DNA of 64,000 bases from JBPEWY01 sp052032225 (lineage in GTDB: Bacteria; Bacteroidota; Bacteroidia; Flavobacteriales; Flavobacteriaceae). The stretch spans positions 1-64,000 of the forward strand of contig JBPEWY010000063.1 of the NCBI GenBank assembly GCA_052032225.1, given 5' to 3'. Below are positions 1-7,031 of the stretch, in pieces. The notes beneath the pieces are model-generated. The model saw only the letters and a program-made list of their open reading frames with translations, searched no databases and had not been told where the DNA came from. The translations under genes and the position numbers were made by a program. Every line of letters starts with the position of its first letter. Within the stretch, counting starts at the first letter, position 1.

Positions 1-751
1 GCATAACTAAGCTTAAAATATCTGCTGCAACAGCAACTTTAATTTGGTTTTGTTTTGCTTTTTCTACAAAAGAGGCATAATCATAAACTTGTCCGTGTTT
101 TCCTGGATACTGGAGTATTGCACCAAAAAATTCTGTACTAAAATCAAATTCTTCGTGGTTGCCAGCAACTAGCTCTATACCTAAGGGGAGAGCTCTTGTT
201 TGTAATAATGATAAGGTTTGCGGAAGTATTTGTTCTGATACAAAAAACTTAACTACATTATTTTTTTTCTGTTCTCTGCTTCTTACATCAAACAACATAG
301 TCATGGCTTCTGCAGCAGCAGTACTTTCATCTAACAAAGAAGCATTTGCAATTTCCATTCCGGTTAAATCGCAAATCATGGTTTGGTAGTTAAGCAACGC
401 CTCTAAACGTCCTTGAGCAATTTCGGCTTGGTAAGGTGTGTAAGCTGTATACCATCCCGGATTTTCCAGTATGTTTCGTTTAATTACAGAAGGTGTAATG
501 CTTTCGTGGTATCCAAGACCAATGTATGTTTTGTAAATTTTATTTTTTTTAGCCAGTTCATGAAGGTGGCTTAAAAACTCATTTTCACTAAGGGCTTTAG
601 GTAAATTTAGTGGATTTTTTAACCGAATATCATCAGGGATAGTTTCATAAATAAGTTGCTCCATGTTATCTACCCCAATGGTGCTAAACATTTTTGGTAA
701 ATCGGTCTCTCTTGGCCCAATATGGCGTAATACAAAAGAATCGGTTTTCAT
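1..751 (-). CDS. gcvP: Glycine dehydrogenase (decarboxylating), P-protein, N-terminal part
   Basis: P-protein of the glycine cleavage system: a PLP enzyme that decarboxylates glycine and passes the aminomethyl group to the lipoyl H-protein in the cytoplasm. The minus strand opens with MKTDSFVLRHIGPRETDLP, the usual P-protein N-terminus, and continues with the conserved stretch around GYHESITPSVIKRNILENP and the segment reading QTMICDLTGMEIANASLLDE. About 250 of an expected 950 or so residues are present; the PLP-lysine domain lies beyond the left edge, so this is truncated by the window and not broken. The ATG at 749-751 is chosen because it gives the family N-terminus. It diverges from the UbiA-like gene at 890. 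Confidence 0.95.
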   Translation of the reverse strand, partial: MKTDSFVLRHIGPRETDLPKMFSTIGVDNMEQLIYETIPDDIRLKNPLNLPKALSENEFLSHLHELAKKNKIYKTYIGLGYHESITPSVIKRNILENPGWYTAYTPYQAEIAQGRLEALLNYQTMICDLTGMEIANASLLDESTAAAEAMTMLFDVRSREQKKNNVVKFFVSEQILPQTLSLLQTRALPLGIELVAGNHEEFDFSTEFFGAILQYPGKHGQVYDYASFVEKAKQNQIKVAVAADILSLVM

Positions 752-782
752 TAAAAAATAAAATGTGTTGTTTAATTGGCTG

Positions 783-790
783 CAAAATTA
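783..790 (-). promoter_or_regulatory. Candidate -7 element for gcvP
   Basis: Read on the minus strand this is TAATTTTG, an exact match to the Bacteroidota -7 consensus TAnnTTTG, 31 bases upstream of the gcvP ATG. I do not see a good TTTG -33 element at the expected 19-21 base spacing, so the call rests on the -7 alone. Confidence 0.4.
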
Positions 791-830
791 CACATTAAAT
801 TAATGATACATATGCTTTTGTAGCATTAAA

Positions 831-865
831 AAGTTACGTTTGTAACTTAGTTATTAACAAGTTAC
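831..865. promoter_or_regulatory. Inverted-repeat cluster, candidate operator
   Basis: AAGTTAC (831-837) and GTAACTT (842-848) form a perfect 7-base inverted repeat with a 4-base spacer. A further AAGTTAC copy lies at 859-865 and a GTTAC at 885-889. The cluster lies between divergent gcvP and the UbiA-like gene, just upstream of the latter's -7 element, a position that suits a regulator binding site. The binding protein is unknown. Confidence 0.35.
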
Positions 866-877
866 ATAGCCGTTAGC

Positions 878-885
878 TACCTTTG
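878..885 (+). promoter_or_regulatory. Candidate -7 element, UbiA-like gene
   Basis: TACCTTTG matches TAnnTTTG exactly and ends only four bases before the ATG at 890. A normal start point 5-7 bases downstream would fall on or next to the start codon, implying a leaderless or nearly leaderless mRNA. No good -33 is seen at normal spacing. Confidence 0.45.
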
Positions 886-889
886 TTAC

Positions 890-1705
890 ATGCAGTTACT
901 AAAAAAGCTTTTTAACTTTTACATAGATGCCAGCATTCATGTTGCGTTAGCTGTTTTTGCTTTTGTTAAACTAACTCATTTAACTTTAAACCTACCACCG
1001 GATAATAGTGTAGCGTGGTTTGCTTTTTTTAGTACAATAGTTAGCTATAATTTTATAAAGTATGGAGTAGAGGCTCAAAAATACATTATTGTTACTACTG
1101 TTTATTTAAGGATAATTCAATTAGTAAGTATTATAGCTTTTGGGCTTGCATTATATTATTTTTTTAAGCTGTCTTCAGCAACCTATTTGTACCTGGTAAT
1201 TTTTTTGTTTTTAACTGCTTTGTACGCAATGCCTGTTTTACCACAAGCTAAAAATTTGAGAAGTTTTAGTGGGCTTAAAATTTTTATTGTTGCTTTAATT
1301 TGGGCCGGAGTAACGGTTGTTTTACCTGTGGTTAATTTAAAAGCTACGTTTAGTTTTGATGTTAAGGTTGAAGTGTTTAAACGGTTTTTATTTGTGCTAG
1401 TATTAATACTTCCATTCGAGATAAGAGATTTAAAATACGATAGCGCTGCACTTAAAACACTGCCTCAACGATTCGGAATTAAAAGAACTAAACTATTAGG
1501 AATTTTTTTGCTTGTTGTTGTGTGGGTAACAGAGTTTTTTAAGGATGACTTTGTATTTAAACAAGTTGTGGTTCTTTTTATTGTACTGGTAATTACTACT
1601 GTGTTGCTTTGGTTTACTAAAAAAAAGCAACCCAAATATTATTGTAGTTTTTGGGTAGAAGGAATTCCTGTTTTGTGGTGGATGTTAGCTTGTATGCTAC
1701 TGTAA
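890..1705 (+). CDS. UbiA-like polytopic membrane protein
   Basis: A 271-residue, very hydrophobic protein with about eight predicted membrane segments. It resembles the UbiA prenyltransferase superfamily, which moves prenyl chains onto aromatic acceptors. The second Asp-rich signature is recognisable (EIRDLKYDS, residues 177-185, followed by TLPQRFG). The first motif, normally NxxxDxxxD, is not: the matching loop reads YNFIKYGVEAQK (53-64) and lacks both aspartates. True prenyltransferase activity is therefore doubtful, and a divergent or non-catalytic member is more likely. It diverges from gcvP and its 3' end overlaps the converging anti-sigma candidate by 9 bases. Family assignment is moderately sure; function is not known. 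Confidence 0.7.
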   Translation: MQLLKKLFNFYIDASIHVALAVFAFVKLTHLTLNLPPDNSVAWFAFFSTIVSYNFIKYGVEAQKYIIVTTVYLRIIQLVSIIAFGLALYYFFKLSSATYLYLVIFLFLTALYAMPVLPQAKNLRSFSGLKIFIVALIWAGVTVVLPVVNLKATFSFDVKVEVFKRFLFVLVLILPFEIRDLKYDSAALKTLPQRFGIKRTKLLGIFLLVVVWVTEFFKDDFVFKQVVVLFIVLVITTVLLWFTKKKQPKYYCSFWVEGIPVLWWMLACMLL

Positions 1706-1936
1706 ATTAGATAAGTGTTTGTTTATTTCTTGTTTAAGCTCTTGTTTTTTGCTTACGCTTAAAACTTTAAGTTGAGCCTCGCTACAAAGTTGGGTAAGCT
1801 TTTTATTTTTTTTAGAAAATTGAGCACAAAACTTACAAATAAGCAAATGTAAAAGAAGTTGTAATCGTTCTGAAAATGAGGCTTCGTTGTATTGTTTTTT
1901 GTTACAAATTTGTGCTGCTTTCTCGCAAGAAATCAT
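1697..1936 (-). CDS. Small zinc-finger anti-sigma-like protein
   Basis: A 79-residue soluble protein that follows the sigma factor gene by 15 bases on the same strand. It contains the HxxxCxxC pattern of zinc-binding anti-sigma factors (H30, C34, C37 in HLLICKFC) and another cysteine pair near the N-terminus (C4, C11). There is no membrane segment. By position and motif it probably holds or tunes the upstream ECF sigma factor, perhaps in response to redox or metal state; that role is inferred. Its stop overlaps the end of the converging UbiA-like gene. Confidence 0.7.
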   Translation of the reverse strand: MISCEKAAQICNKKQYNEASFSERLQLLLHLLICKFCAQFSKKNKKLTQLCSEAQLKVLSVSKKQELKQEINKHLSNLQ

Positions 1937-1951
1937 AATATGTTTTTAATT

Positions 1952-2518
1952 TTATTTAAACCAATTGTCTTGTAAACAAGATATTAAAGCTATACGGGCT
2001 CTATGTATTATAACCCAAAGGTTAGACGGTGTAATGTTAAGTTCATTACAAATATCTTTGGTATCCATTCCTTCTATAGTTTTCATTTTAAAAACAGTTG
2101 CTTGCTTTTGGGGTAGCTTTGCAATACATTCTTGTATAGCTAAACCAAGCTCTTTATTTTGCAATTTGTCTTCTGCAGTAAAATCAAAAGGATCAGATAC
2201 TTGTTCTTCTAACCAATTACCATCTTTATTGCTATCAGTACTATAATTAATTTTAACTTCTGCTTTGCCTTTTTTTGAATTTATTTTGCGATAATAATCA
2301 ATAATTTTTCGCTTTAAAATAGATATTAACCAAGTACGTTCTGCCGCCTCTCCTTTAAAGTTTTTGGCAGATTTTAAGCCTGCTAAAAAAGTTTCTTGTA
2401 CTAAATCTTGTGCAAGTTCAGCATTATTAACACGAATTATGGCATAGTTATACAGGTAGTCTGCATATAAATCTACCCACAAATCTGGTTGTAGTGTATG
2501 GTTAGGACTCTTGCTCAT
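1952..2518 (-). CDS. ECF-type RNA polymerase sigma factor
   Basis: A 188-residue sigma-70 family protein. Region 2 is seen in residues about 20-75 (DLVQETFLAGLKSAKNFKG, then WLISILKRKIIDYYRK) and region 4 with its helix-turn-helix in about 130-188 (LPQKQATVFKMKTIEGMDT, then LNITPSNLWVIIHRAR). The short linker with no region 3 marks the extracytoplasmic-function group. It would direct core RNA polymerase to a small regulon. It forms a two-gene unit with the downstream zinc-finger protein. The target promoters cannot be told from here. The divergent rhodanese gene begins 71 bases away and might be a target. Confidence 0.9.
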   Translation of the reverse strand: MSKSPNHTLQPDLWVDLYADYLYNYAIIRVNNAELAQDLVQETFLAGLKSAKNFKGEAAERTWLISILKRKIIDYYRKINSKKGKAEVKINYSTDSNKDGNWLEEQVSDPFDFTAEDKLQNKELGLAIQECIAKLPQKQATVFKMKTIEGMDTKDICNELNITPSNLWVIIHRARIALISCLQDNWFK

Positions 2519-2589
2519 ACGTAATGTAAAAATAGAAAAAGTTAAAGGATTATGTATATTCGTAGTAGTTATACTAATTTATTGACTTT

Positions 2590-2973
2590 ATGAGAACGTT
2601 TATAAAACTATTAGGATGTTTATTGCTTTGTGTTATAATGTCTTGCGAAGCTCAAAAGAGTAAGCTAGAGAGCATGCCTATAACAGAATTGACTTTTGAA
2701 GAGTTTGAGGAAGGTATTTTGCTTGATGTTAGAACAAAAGAAGAGTTTAATGAAGGACATCTTTCGGGAGCATTAAACATTGACTTTTTACAAGACAATT
2801 TTGCAGAGCAAGTACATATGTTAAATAAAAAGAAAACGCTGTATGTATATTGCAAATCTGGAAACAGAAGTGCTAAAGCAGCCAAAATATTAATAGATGA
2901 GGGTTTTAAACACGTTATTAATTTAGAAGGTGGTATTACAGCGTGGCAAGAAATACAGAGCAAAGTACAATAA
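2590..2973 (+). CDS. Rhodanese-domain lipoprotein
   Basis: A 127-residue exported protein. The N-terminus is a lipoprotein signal with lipobox VIMSC, lipidated Cys19, followed by one rhodanese domain from about residue 32. The domain has the LLDVRTKEEFNEGHLSGALN segment and the active-site loop CKSGNRS, catalytic Cys88. Rhodaneses carry a persulfide and move sulfur, or act in redox sensing; the donor and acceptor here are unknown. It probably faces the periplasm, anchored to a membrane. It diverges from the sigma factor and ends at a bidirectional terminator shared with the M3 peptidase. Confidence 0.9.
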   Translation: MRTFIKLLGCLLLCVIMSCEAQKSKLESMPITELTFEEFEEGILLDVRTKEEFNEGHLSGALNIDFLQDNFAEQVHMLNKKKTLYVYCKSGNRSAKAAKILIDEGFKHVINLEGGITAWQEIQSKVQ

Positions 2974-3002
2974 AAAAAGCCTCAAGTTATGAGGCTTTTT
3001 TT
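2972..3002. terminator. Bidirectional intrinsic terminator
   Basis: A 12-base stem (AAAAAAAGCCTC, 2972-2983, with GAGGCTTTTTTT, 2991-3002) around a 7-base loop. Both strands end in a T-run. It serves the rhodanese gene on the plus strand. On the minus strand it overlaps the last codons and stop of the converging M3 peptidase. Confidence 0.85.
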
Positions 3003-5029
3003 ATAAGTCCGGCTCTACGCAATAAAGCTTCAGGTTCGGGTTCTTTACCTCTAAACCTTTTATAAAGTTCCATTGGGTTTTCTGTACCTCCTTTAGATAA
3101 AATATGTTCTTTAAATTGACTTGCAACTTTGGCACTAAAAATTCCGTTTTCTTTAAAATACTCAAAAGCATCGGCATCTAAAACCTCTGCCCATTTGTAA
3201 CTATAATAACCAGCACTATATCCTCCCTGAAAAATATGAGAAAACGAGGTGCTCATGCAGGTTTCCGGGTTATCCGGAAATAGTTGAGTAGGCTTAAAGA
3301 GTTCTTTTTCATAAGCTTTTACGTTGGTAACATTTTCCGGGTTGGTAGCGTGCCATCCCATATCTAACATTCCAAAACTAAGCTGCCTAACGGTCTGCAT
3401 TCCTTCCATAAAGTTTGCAGCTTCTTTAATTTTCTCTATATATTCTGTTGGAATAGTTTCTCCGGTTTGGTAATGCTTGGCAAACAATGCCAACGCTTCT
3501 TCTTGATAACACCAATTTTCTAACAACTGGCTGGGAAGCTCAACAAAGTCCCAATAAACACTTGTTCCGCTTAAACTCGGATATGTAGTGTTTGCTAACA
3601 TGCCATGTAACGCATGACCGAATTCGTGAAAAAGTGTTGTAACTTCATTAAAAGTTAACAGAGAGGGTTTTGTTGGAGTTGGTTTTGTAAAGTTGCAAAC
3701 TATAGAAATATGCGGACGTTCATTCACACCATCTTTTACATATTGTGGCTTAAATGATGTCATCCAAGCACCATTTCGCTTACCGGGTCTAGGATGAAAA
3801 TCTGCATAAAACAGCGCTATAAAATTATTGTTTTCATCTAGTACCTTATAAGTTTTTACATCTTCATGGTACACGTCTACTTCTGAAGTTTCCTCAAATC
3901 GCAAACCAAAAAGCTTGTTGGCTACTGTAAAAGCTCCTTGTATTACATTAGTGAGCTCAAAGTAGGGTTTTAGTTTTTCATCGTCTAAATTAAATTTTTC
4001 TTGCTTTAATTTTTCGGAATAGTATGCATTGTCCCAAATCTCTAATTGATCTATACCATCAATATTTTTTGCAAATTTTGTAAGTTCATTAAACTCCTTA
4101 ATTGCAGCCGGTTTAGCTTTTACTAATAAATCATTTAAAAATGCTGTAACTTTCTCAGGTTTTTCTGCCATGCGTTCTTCTAAAACGTAGTGTGCATGTG
4201 TTTTATAACCAAGTAAATTGGCACGTTTGTAACGTAAAGCAGCAATCTTTAAAACAATTTCTTCATTATTATATTCATTGTTTTTAAATGCTTTACTGCC
4301 AAATGCCAATGCCATTTTTTTTCTGAGTTCTCTAGACTTGGCATATTTCATAAAAGGGATGTAGCTAGGGTAATCTAACGTAAAAATCCAACCATCTTTT
4401 GATTTGCTTTGAGCTGTTTGTTTAGCAGCTTCTAAAGCACCTTCTGGGATTCCTGCTACATCTTCAGGGTTAGTTAAATGAAGTTCAAAACTGTTGGTTT
4501 CTGCCAATACATTCTCACCGAATTTTAAACTTAGTTTAGCAAGTTCTTTATCAATCTCGCGAAGTTCTTTTTTCTTAGCTTCAGGAAGGTTAGCTCCATT
4601 TCTGGCAAAACTCTTGTATTTTTTATCTAATAAAGTTTGTTGCTCCGGTGTTAAATTTAGGTTGTCTTTATTTGTATAAACCTCTTTTATTCTGTTAAAA
4701 AGTGTTTCGTTTAGCCTAATATCGTTACTAAACTCGGTTAATAGGGGAGAAATTTGTTGTGCAAGTTGTTGAATTTCTTGATTAGTTTCTGCACTGTTTA
4801 AATTAAAAAAGATGCTTGTAATCCTGTCTAATTGCTCTCCGGCATACTCTAAAGCTTCTATTGTATTTTTAAAAGTTGGAGGCTCAGGATTGTTAGTTAT
4901 TTGATCTATTTCTTTCTTAGTTTTTTCTATTTCTGCTTTAATAGCCGGCAAATAATCATCTACCTTTATTTTTGAAAACGGAGCCGAATTATAGGGTGTT
5001 TTAAATGGTTTATTTAATATGTTGTGCAT
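2987..5029 (-). CDS. M3 family oligopeptidase (peptidyl-dipeptidase Dcp / oligopeptidase A type)
   Basis: A 680-residue zinc metallopeptidase of the thimet-oligopeptidase clan (M3). The zinc site HEFGH is at residues 468-472 inside FHEFGHALHGM, and the third ligand is expected at Glu497 in WDFVELPSQ. The length fits Dcp/OpdA enzymes, which trim short peptides in the cytoplasm or, in some species, the periplasm. There is no obvious signal peptide here, which suggests the cytoplasm. It stands alone on the minus strand, ending at the shared terminator and preceded by about 200 bases without a gene. Dcp and OpdA cannot be told apart by eye. Confidence 0.92.
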   Translation of the reverse strand: MHNILNKPFKTPYNSAPFSKIKVDDYLPAIKAEIEKTKKEIDQITNNPEPPTFKNTIEALEYAGEQLDRITSIFFNLNSAETNQEIQQLAQQISPLLTEFSNDIRLNETLFNRIKEVYTNKDNLNLTPEQQTLLDKKYKSFARNGANLPEAKKKELREIDKELAKLSLKFGENVLAETNSFELHLTNPEDVAGIPEGALEAAKQTAQSKSKDGWIFTLDYPSYIPFMKYAKSRELRKKMALAFGSKAFKNNEYNNEEIVLKIAALRYKRANLLGYKTHAHYVLEERMAEKPEKVTAFLNDLLVKAKPAAIKEFNELTKFAKNIDGIDQLEIWDNAYYSEKLKQEKFNLDDEKLKPYFELTNVIQGAFTVANKLFGLRFEETSEVDVYHEDVKTYKVLDENNNFIALFYADFHPRPGKRNGAWMTSFKPQYVKDGVNERPHISIVCNFTKPTPTKPSLLTFNEVTTLFHEFGHALHGMLANTTYPSLSGTSVYWDFVELPSQLLENWCYQEEALALFAKHYQTGETIPTEYIEKIKEAANFMEGMQTVRQLSFGMLDMGWHATNPENVTNVKAYEKELFKPTQLFPDNPETCMSTSFSHIFQGGYSAGYYSYKWAEVLDADAFEYFKENGIFSAKVASQFKEHILSKGGTENPMELYKRFRGKEPEPEALLRRAGLIKKAS

Positions 5030-5159
5030 AGCGATGTTTTTTGTCGATTAAACAGGTTTTTTATCGATGTTTAAAGTCTAAAAATTCAATCTTCTCGTAG
5101 TTACTTTATAACGTATTTATATAGCGCAATTTTTACTCGCCTTTTTTGAATTTTAACCT

Positions 5160-5240
5160 AACTGAATTACTCGCAATATGCGAGCATAAATAATTGATTA
5201 ATAGCAGAGAGAACCCTTAGCCTAGCTTCGGGTTTTTTTA
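5160..5240 (+). ncRNA. Possible small RNA with terminator, between purE and the M3 peptidase
   Basis: The stretch 5030-5237 has no gene. On the plus strand it shows a 6-base hairpin CTCGCA/TGCGAG (5170-5184). After it comes a terminator-like stem AACCC (5212-5216) with GGGTT (5230-5234), with an inner AGC/GCT pairing and a T7 run at 5233-5239. The T-run lies on the plus strand although both flanking genes are on the minus strand, so it serves neither of them. A plus-strand RNA ending here, antisense to the purE tail, would explain it. No convincing promoter was found, so this is speculative. Confidence 0.25.
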
Positions 5241-5723
5241 TTGTTTTATTTGATTAGAGCCTTTAATTACTTTTTCTTTTAATGCTTCTTTATACGCAAT
5301 AACTTTTTTTAAAACATCAGGATTACTGCTTCCTATTATTTGGGCTGCTAATATGCCTGCATTTTTTGCTCCGTTTAAAGCAACTGTGGCAACAGGAACA
5401 CCACCGGGCATTTGTAGTATAGAAAGTACAGAATCCCACCCATCTATAGAGTTACTGCTTTTTACAGGAACACCAATAACAGGTAGTGGAGAAAGAGAAG
5501 CTACCATGCCGGGCAAATGCGCTGCACCACCGGCACCGGCTATAATTACTTGAATACCTTTTTTGTGAGCATTTTTACCAAACTCAAACATCTTGTCGGG
5601 TGTTCTATGAGCAGATACAATATCTACCTCTACAGCTATTGAGAATTCTTTTAAAATATCTATGGCATCTTGCATAACAGGAAGATCGCTTGTGCTTCCC
5701 ATTATTACCGCTACTTTGCTCAT
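5238..5723 (-). CDS. purE: N5-carboxyaminoimidazole ribonucleotide mutase
   Basis: PurE class I converts N5-CAIR to CAIR in de novo purine synthesis, using the product of PurK. The 161-residue length is normal for the bacterial enzyme. Family signatures are visible: MGSTSDLPVM (residues 8-17, substrate phosphate loop), SAHRTPDKM (catalytic His) and AGAGGAAHLPGMVAS. It lies 20 bases downstream of purK on the same strand, so the two are one operon. Confidence 0.97.
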   Translation of the reverse strand: MSKVAVIMGSTSDLPVMQDAIDILKEFSIAVEVDIVSAHRTPDKMFEFGKNAHKKGIQVIIAGAGGAAHLPGMVASLSPLPVIGVPVKSSNSIDGWDSVLSILQMPGGVPVATVALNGAKNAGILAAQIIGSSNPDVLKKVIAYKEALKEKVIKGSNQIKQ

Positions 5724-5743
5724 AATTAATTTTTTTAAGGTTT

Positions 5744-6898
5744 TTATTTGCTAATTACGCGTATTGTGCTTTTTACTTTCTCTGCTATATTTCGGGCTTC
5801 ATTAATATCTTTATTTACAATGGTTACATGCCCCATTTTTCTGAAAGGTCTTGTTTCTTTTTTACCGTATATATGGGGTGTTACTCCTTGTAAAGCTAAA
5901 ATATTTTCTATGTTTTTGTAATGAACATTGCCCTTAAAACCTTCTTCGCCTACTAAATTAACCATTACACCGGCAACTTTACTGTCTGTATTACCCAAAG
6001 GTAAGTTTAAAATAGCCCTAATATGTTGCTCAAACTGATTGGTGTAACTGGCTTCTATACTATAATGGCCACTATTATGAGGTCTCGGAGCTACCTCGTT
6101 AACCAACACAGTATTATCTTGTGTTAAAAACATTTCTACAGCCAATAAACCTACATGCTTAAAAGCTTGAGACACTTTTAAAGCAACCAATTGGGCTTGT
6201 TTTGCAATTTCTTTAGGTATTCTTGCCGGACATAAAACGTATTCTACTTGGTTAGCTTCCGGATGAAACTCCATTTCTACCACCGGGTATACAGCTACAT
6301 CACCATCTGCATTACGAGCAACAATAACCGCCAGCTCATTTTTAAAAGGCACCATTTGCTCTACAATACATTCTACATTTGGTAAACCTTCTAAGTCTGA
6401 ATAGGTTTTAACTATTTTTACTCCTTGGCCATCATACCCAAACATAGCGCTTTTCCAAACAAACGGAAATTGTAATGTTTCGTGTTGTATTGCTGTTTTT
6501 ATTTCGTCGGTGTAAGCAAATCTTGTAAATGGTGCTGTTGGAATAGAATGATCTGTGTAAAAAAGCTTTTGTTTGGCTTTGTTTTGAATGATGCGTAAAG
6601 TTTTAGAAGAGGGGTAAACAGTAACCCCTTTTTTTTCTAGAGCCTCGAGAGCATCTACATTTACATTTTCTATTTCTATGGTAAGTAAATCTACCTTTTC
6701 GCCAAAAGCAACTACGGTTTCAAAATCCATTAAATCTCCAACTTCAAATTTATTACAACCATGTTTTGCTGGAGCATCCGGATTTTTATCAAGTACATGG
6801 GTGGTAATATCAAATTTTCGTGTTTCGTATAATAACATTTTGCCAAGTTGGCCACCACCTAATATGCCTAATGTGAAGTTTGATGAGAAAAAGCTCAT
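5744..6898 (-). CDS. purK: N5-carboxyaminoimidazole ribonucleotide synthase
   Basis: PurK uses ATP and bicarbonate to carboxylate AIR to N5-CAIR, the step before PurE. It is a 384-residue ATP-grasp protein with the N-terminal dinucleotide-like motif LGILGGGQLGKML and the late ATP-grasp stretch NEVAPRPHNSGHYSIEA. It is the first gene of the purK-purE pair and diverges from hpt-adk across a 130-base region with a -7 element on each strand. Confidence 0.97.
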   Translation of the reverse strand: MSFFSSNFTLGILGGGQLGKMLLYETRKFDITTHVLDKNPDAPAKHGCNKFEVGDLMDFETVVAFGEKVDLLTIEIENVNVDALEALEKKGVTVYPSSKTLRIIQNKAKQKLFYTDHSIPTAPFTRFAYTDEIKTAIQHETLQFPFVWKSAMFGYDGQGVKIVKTYSDLEGLPNVECIVEQMVPFKNELAVIVARNADGDVAVYPVVEMEFHPEANQVEYVLCPARIPKEIAKQAQLVALKVSQAFKHVGLLAVEMFLTQDNTVLVNEVAPRPHNSGHYSIEASYTNQFEQHIRAILNLPLGNTDSKVAGVMVNLVGEEGFKGNVHYKNIENILALQGVTPHIYGKKETRPFRKMGHVTIVNKDINEARNIAEKVKSTIRVISK

Positions 6899-6940
6899 AG
6901 AGCAGTTATCAATTTGTGATTGTGTTGTTTAAAATTGCTA

Positions 6941-6948
6941 CAAAAATA
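6941..6948 (-). promoter_or_regulatory. Candidate -7 element for purK-purE
   Basis: The minus strand reads TATTTTTG, an exact TAnnTTTG match, 42 bases upstream of the purK ATG. No clear -33 is seen at standard spacing, so confidence is moderate. Confidence 0.45.
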
Positions 6949-7002
6949 CGCTTAATTATGAAATGGTTATGTTGAAAAATTAAAAAAGCAAAATCAAAAT
7001 AG

Positions 7003-7010
7003 TATCTTTG
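7003..7010 (+). promoter_or_regulatory. Candidate -7 element for hpt-adk
   Basis: TATCTTTG matches TAnnTTTG and lies 21 bases before the TTG start at 7032. The only upstream TTG (6972-6974) is 28 bases away, longer than usual, so the -33 is weak or absent. The implied leader is only about 15 bases. Confidence 0.5.
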
Positions 7011-7031
7011 CCACTCTAAAAATTAGAATTG

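Noticed and set aside
159..389. Plus-strand frame at the left edge
   Set aside because: Antisense to gcvP, whose protein is clearly recognisable on the minus strand.
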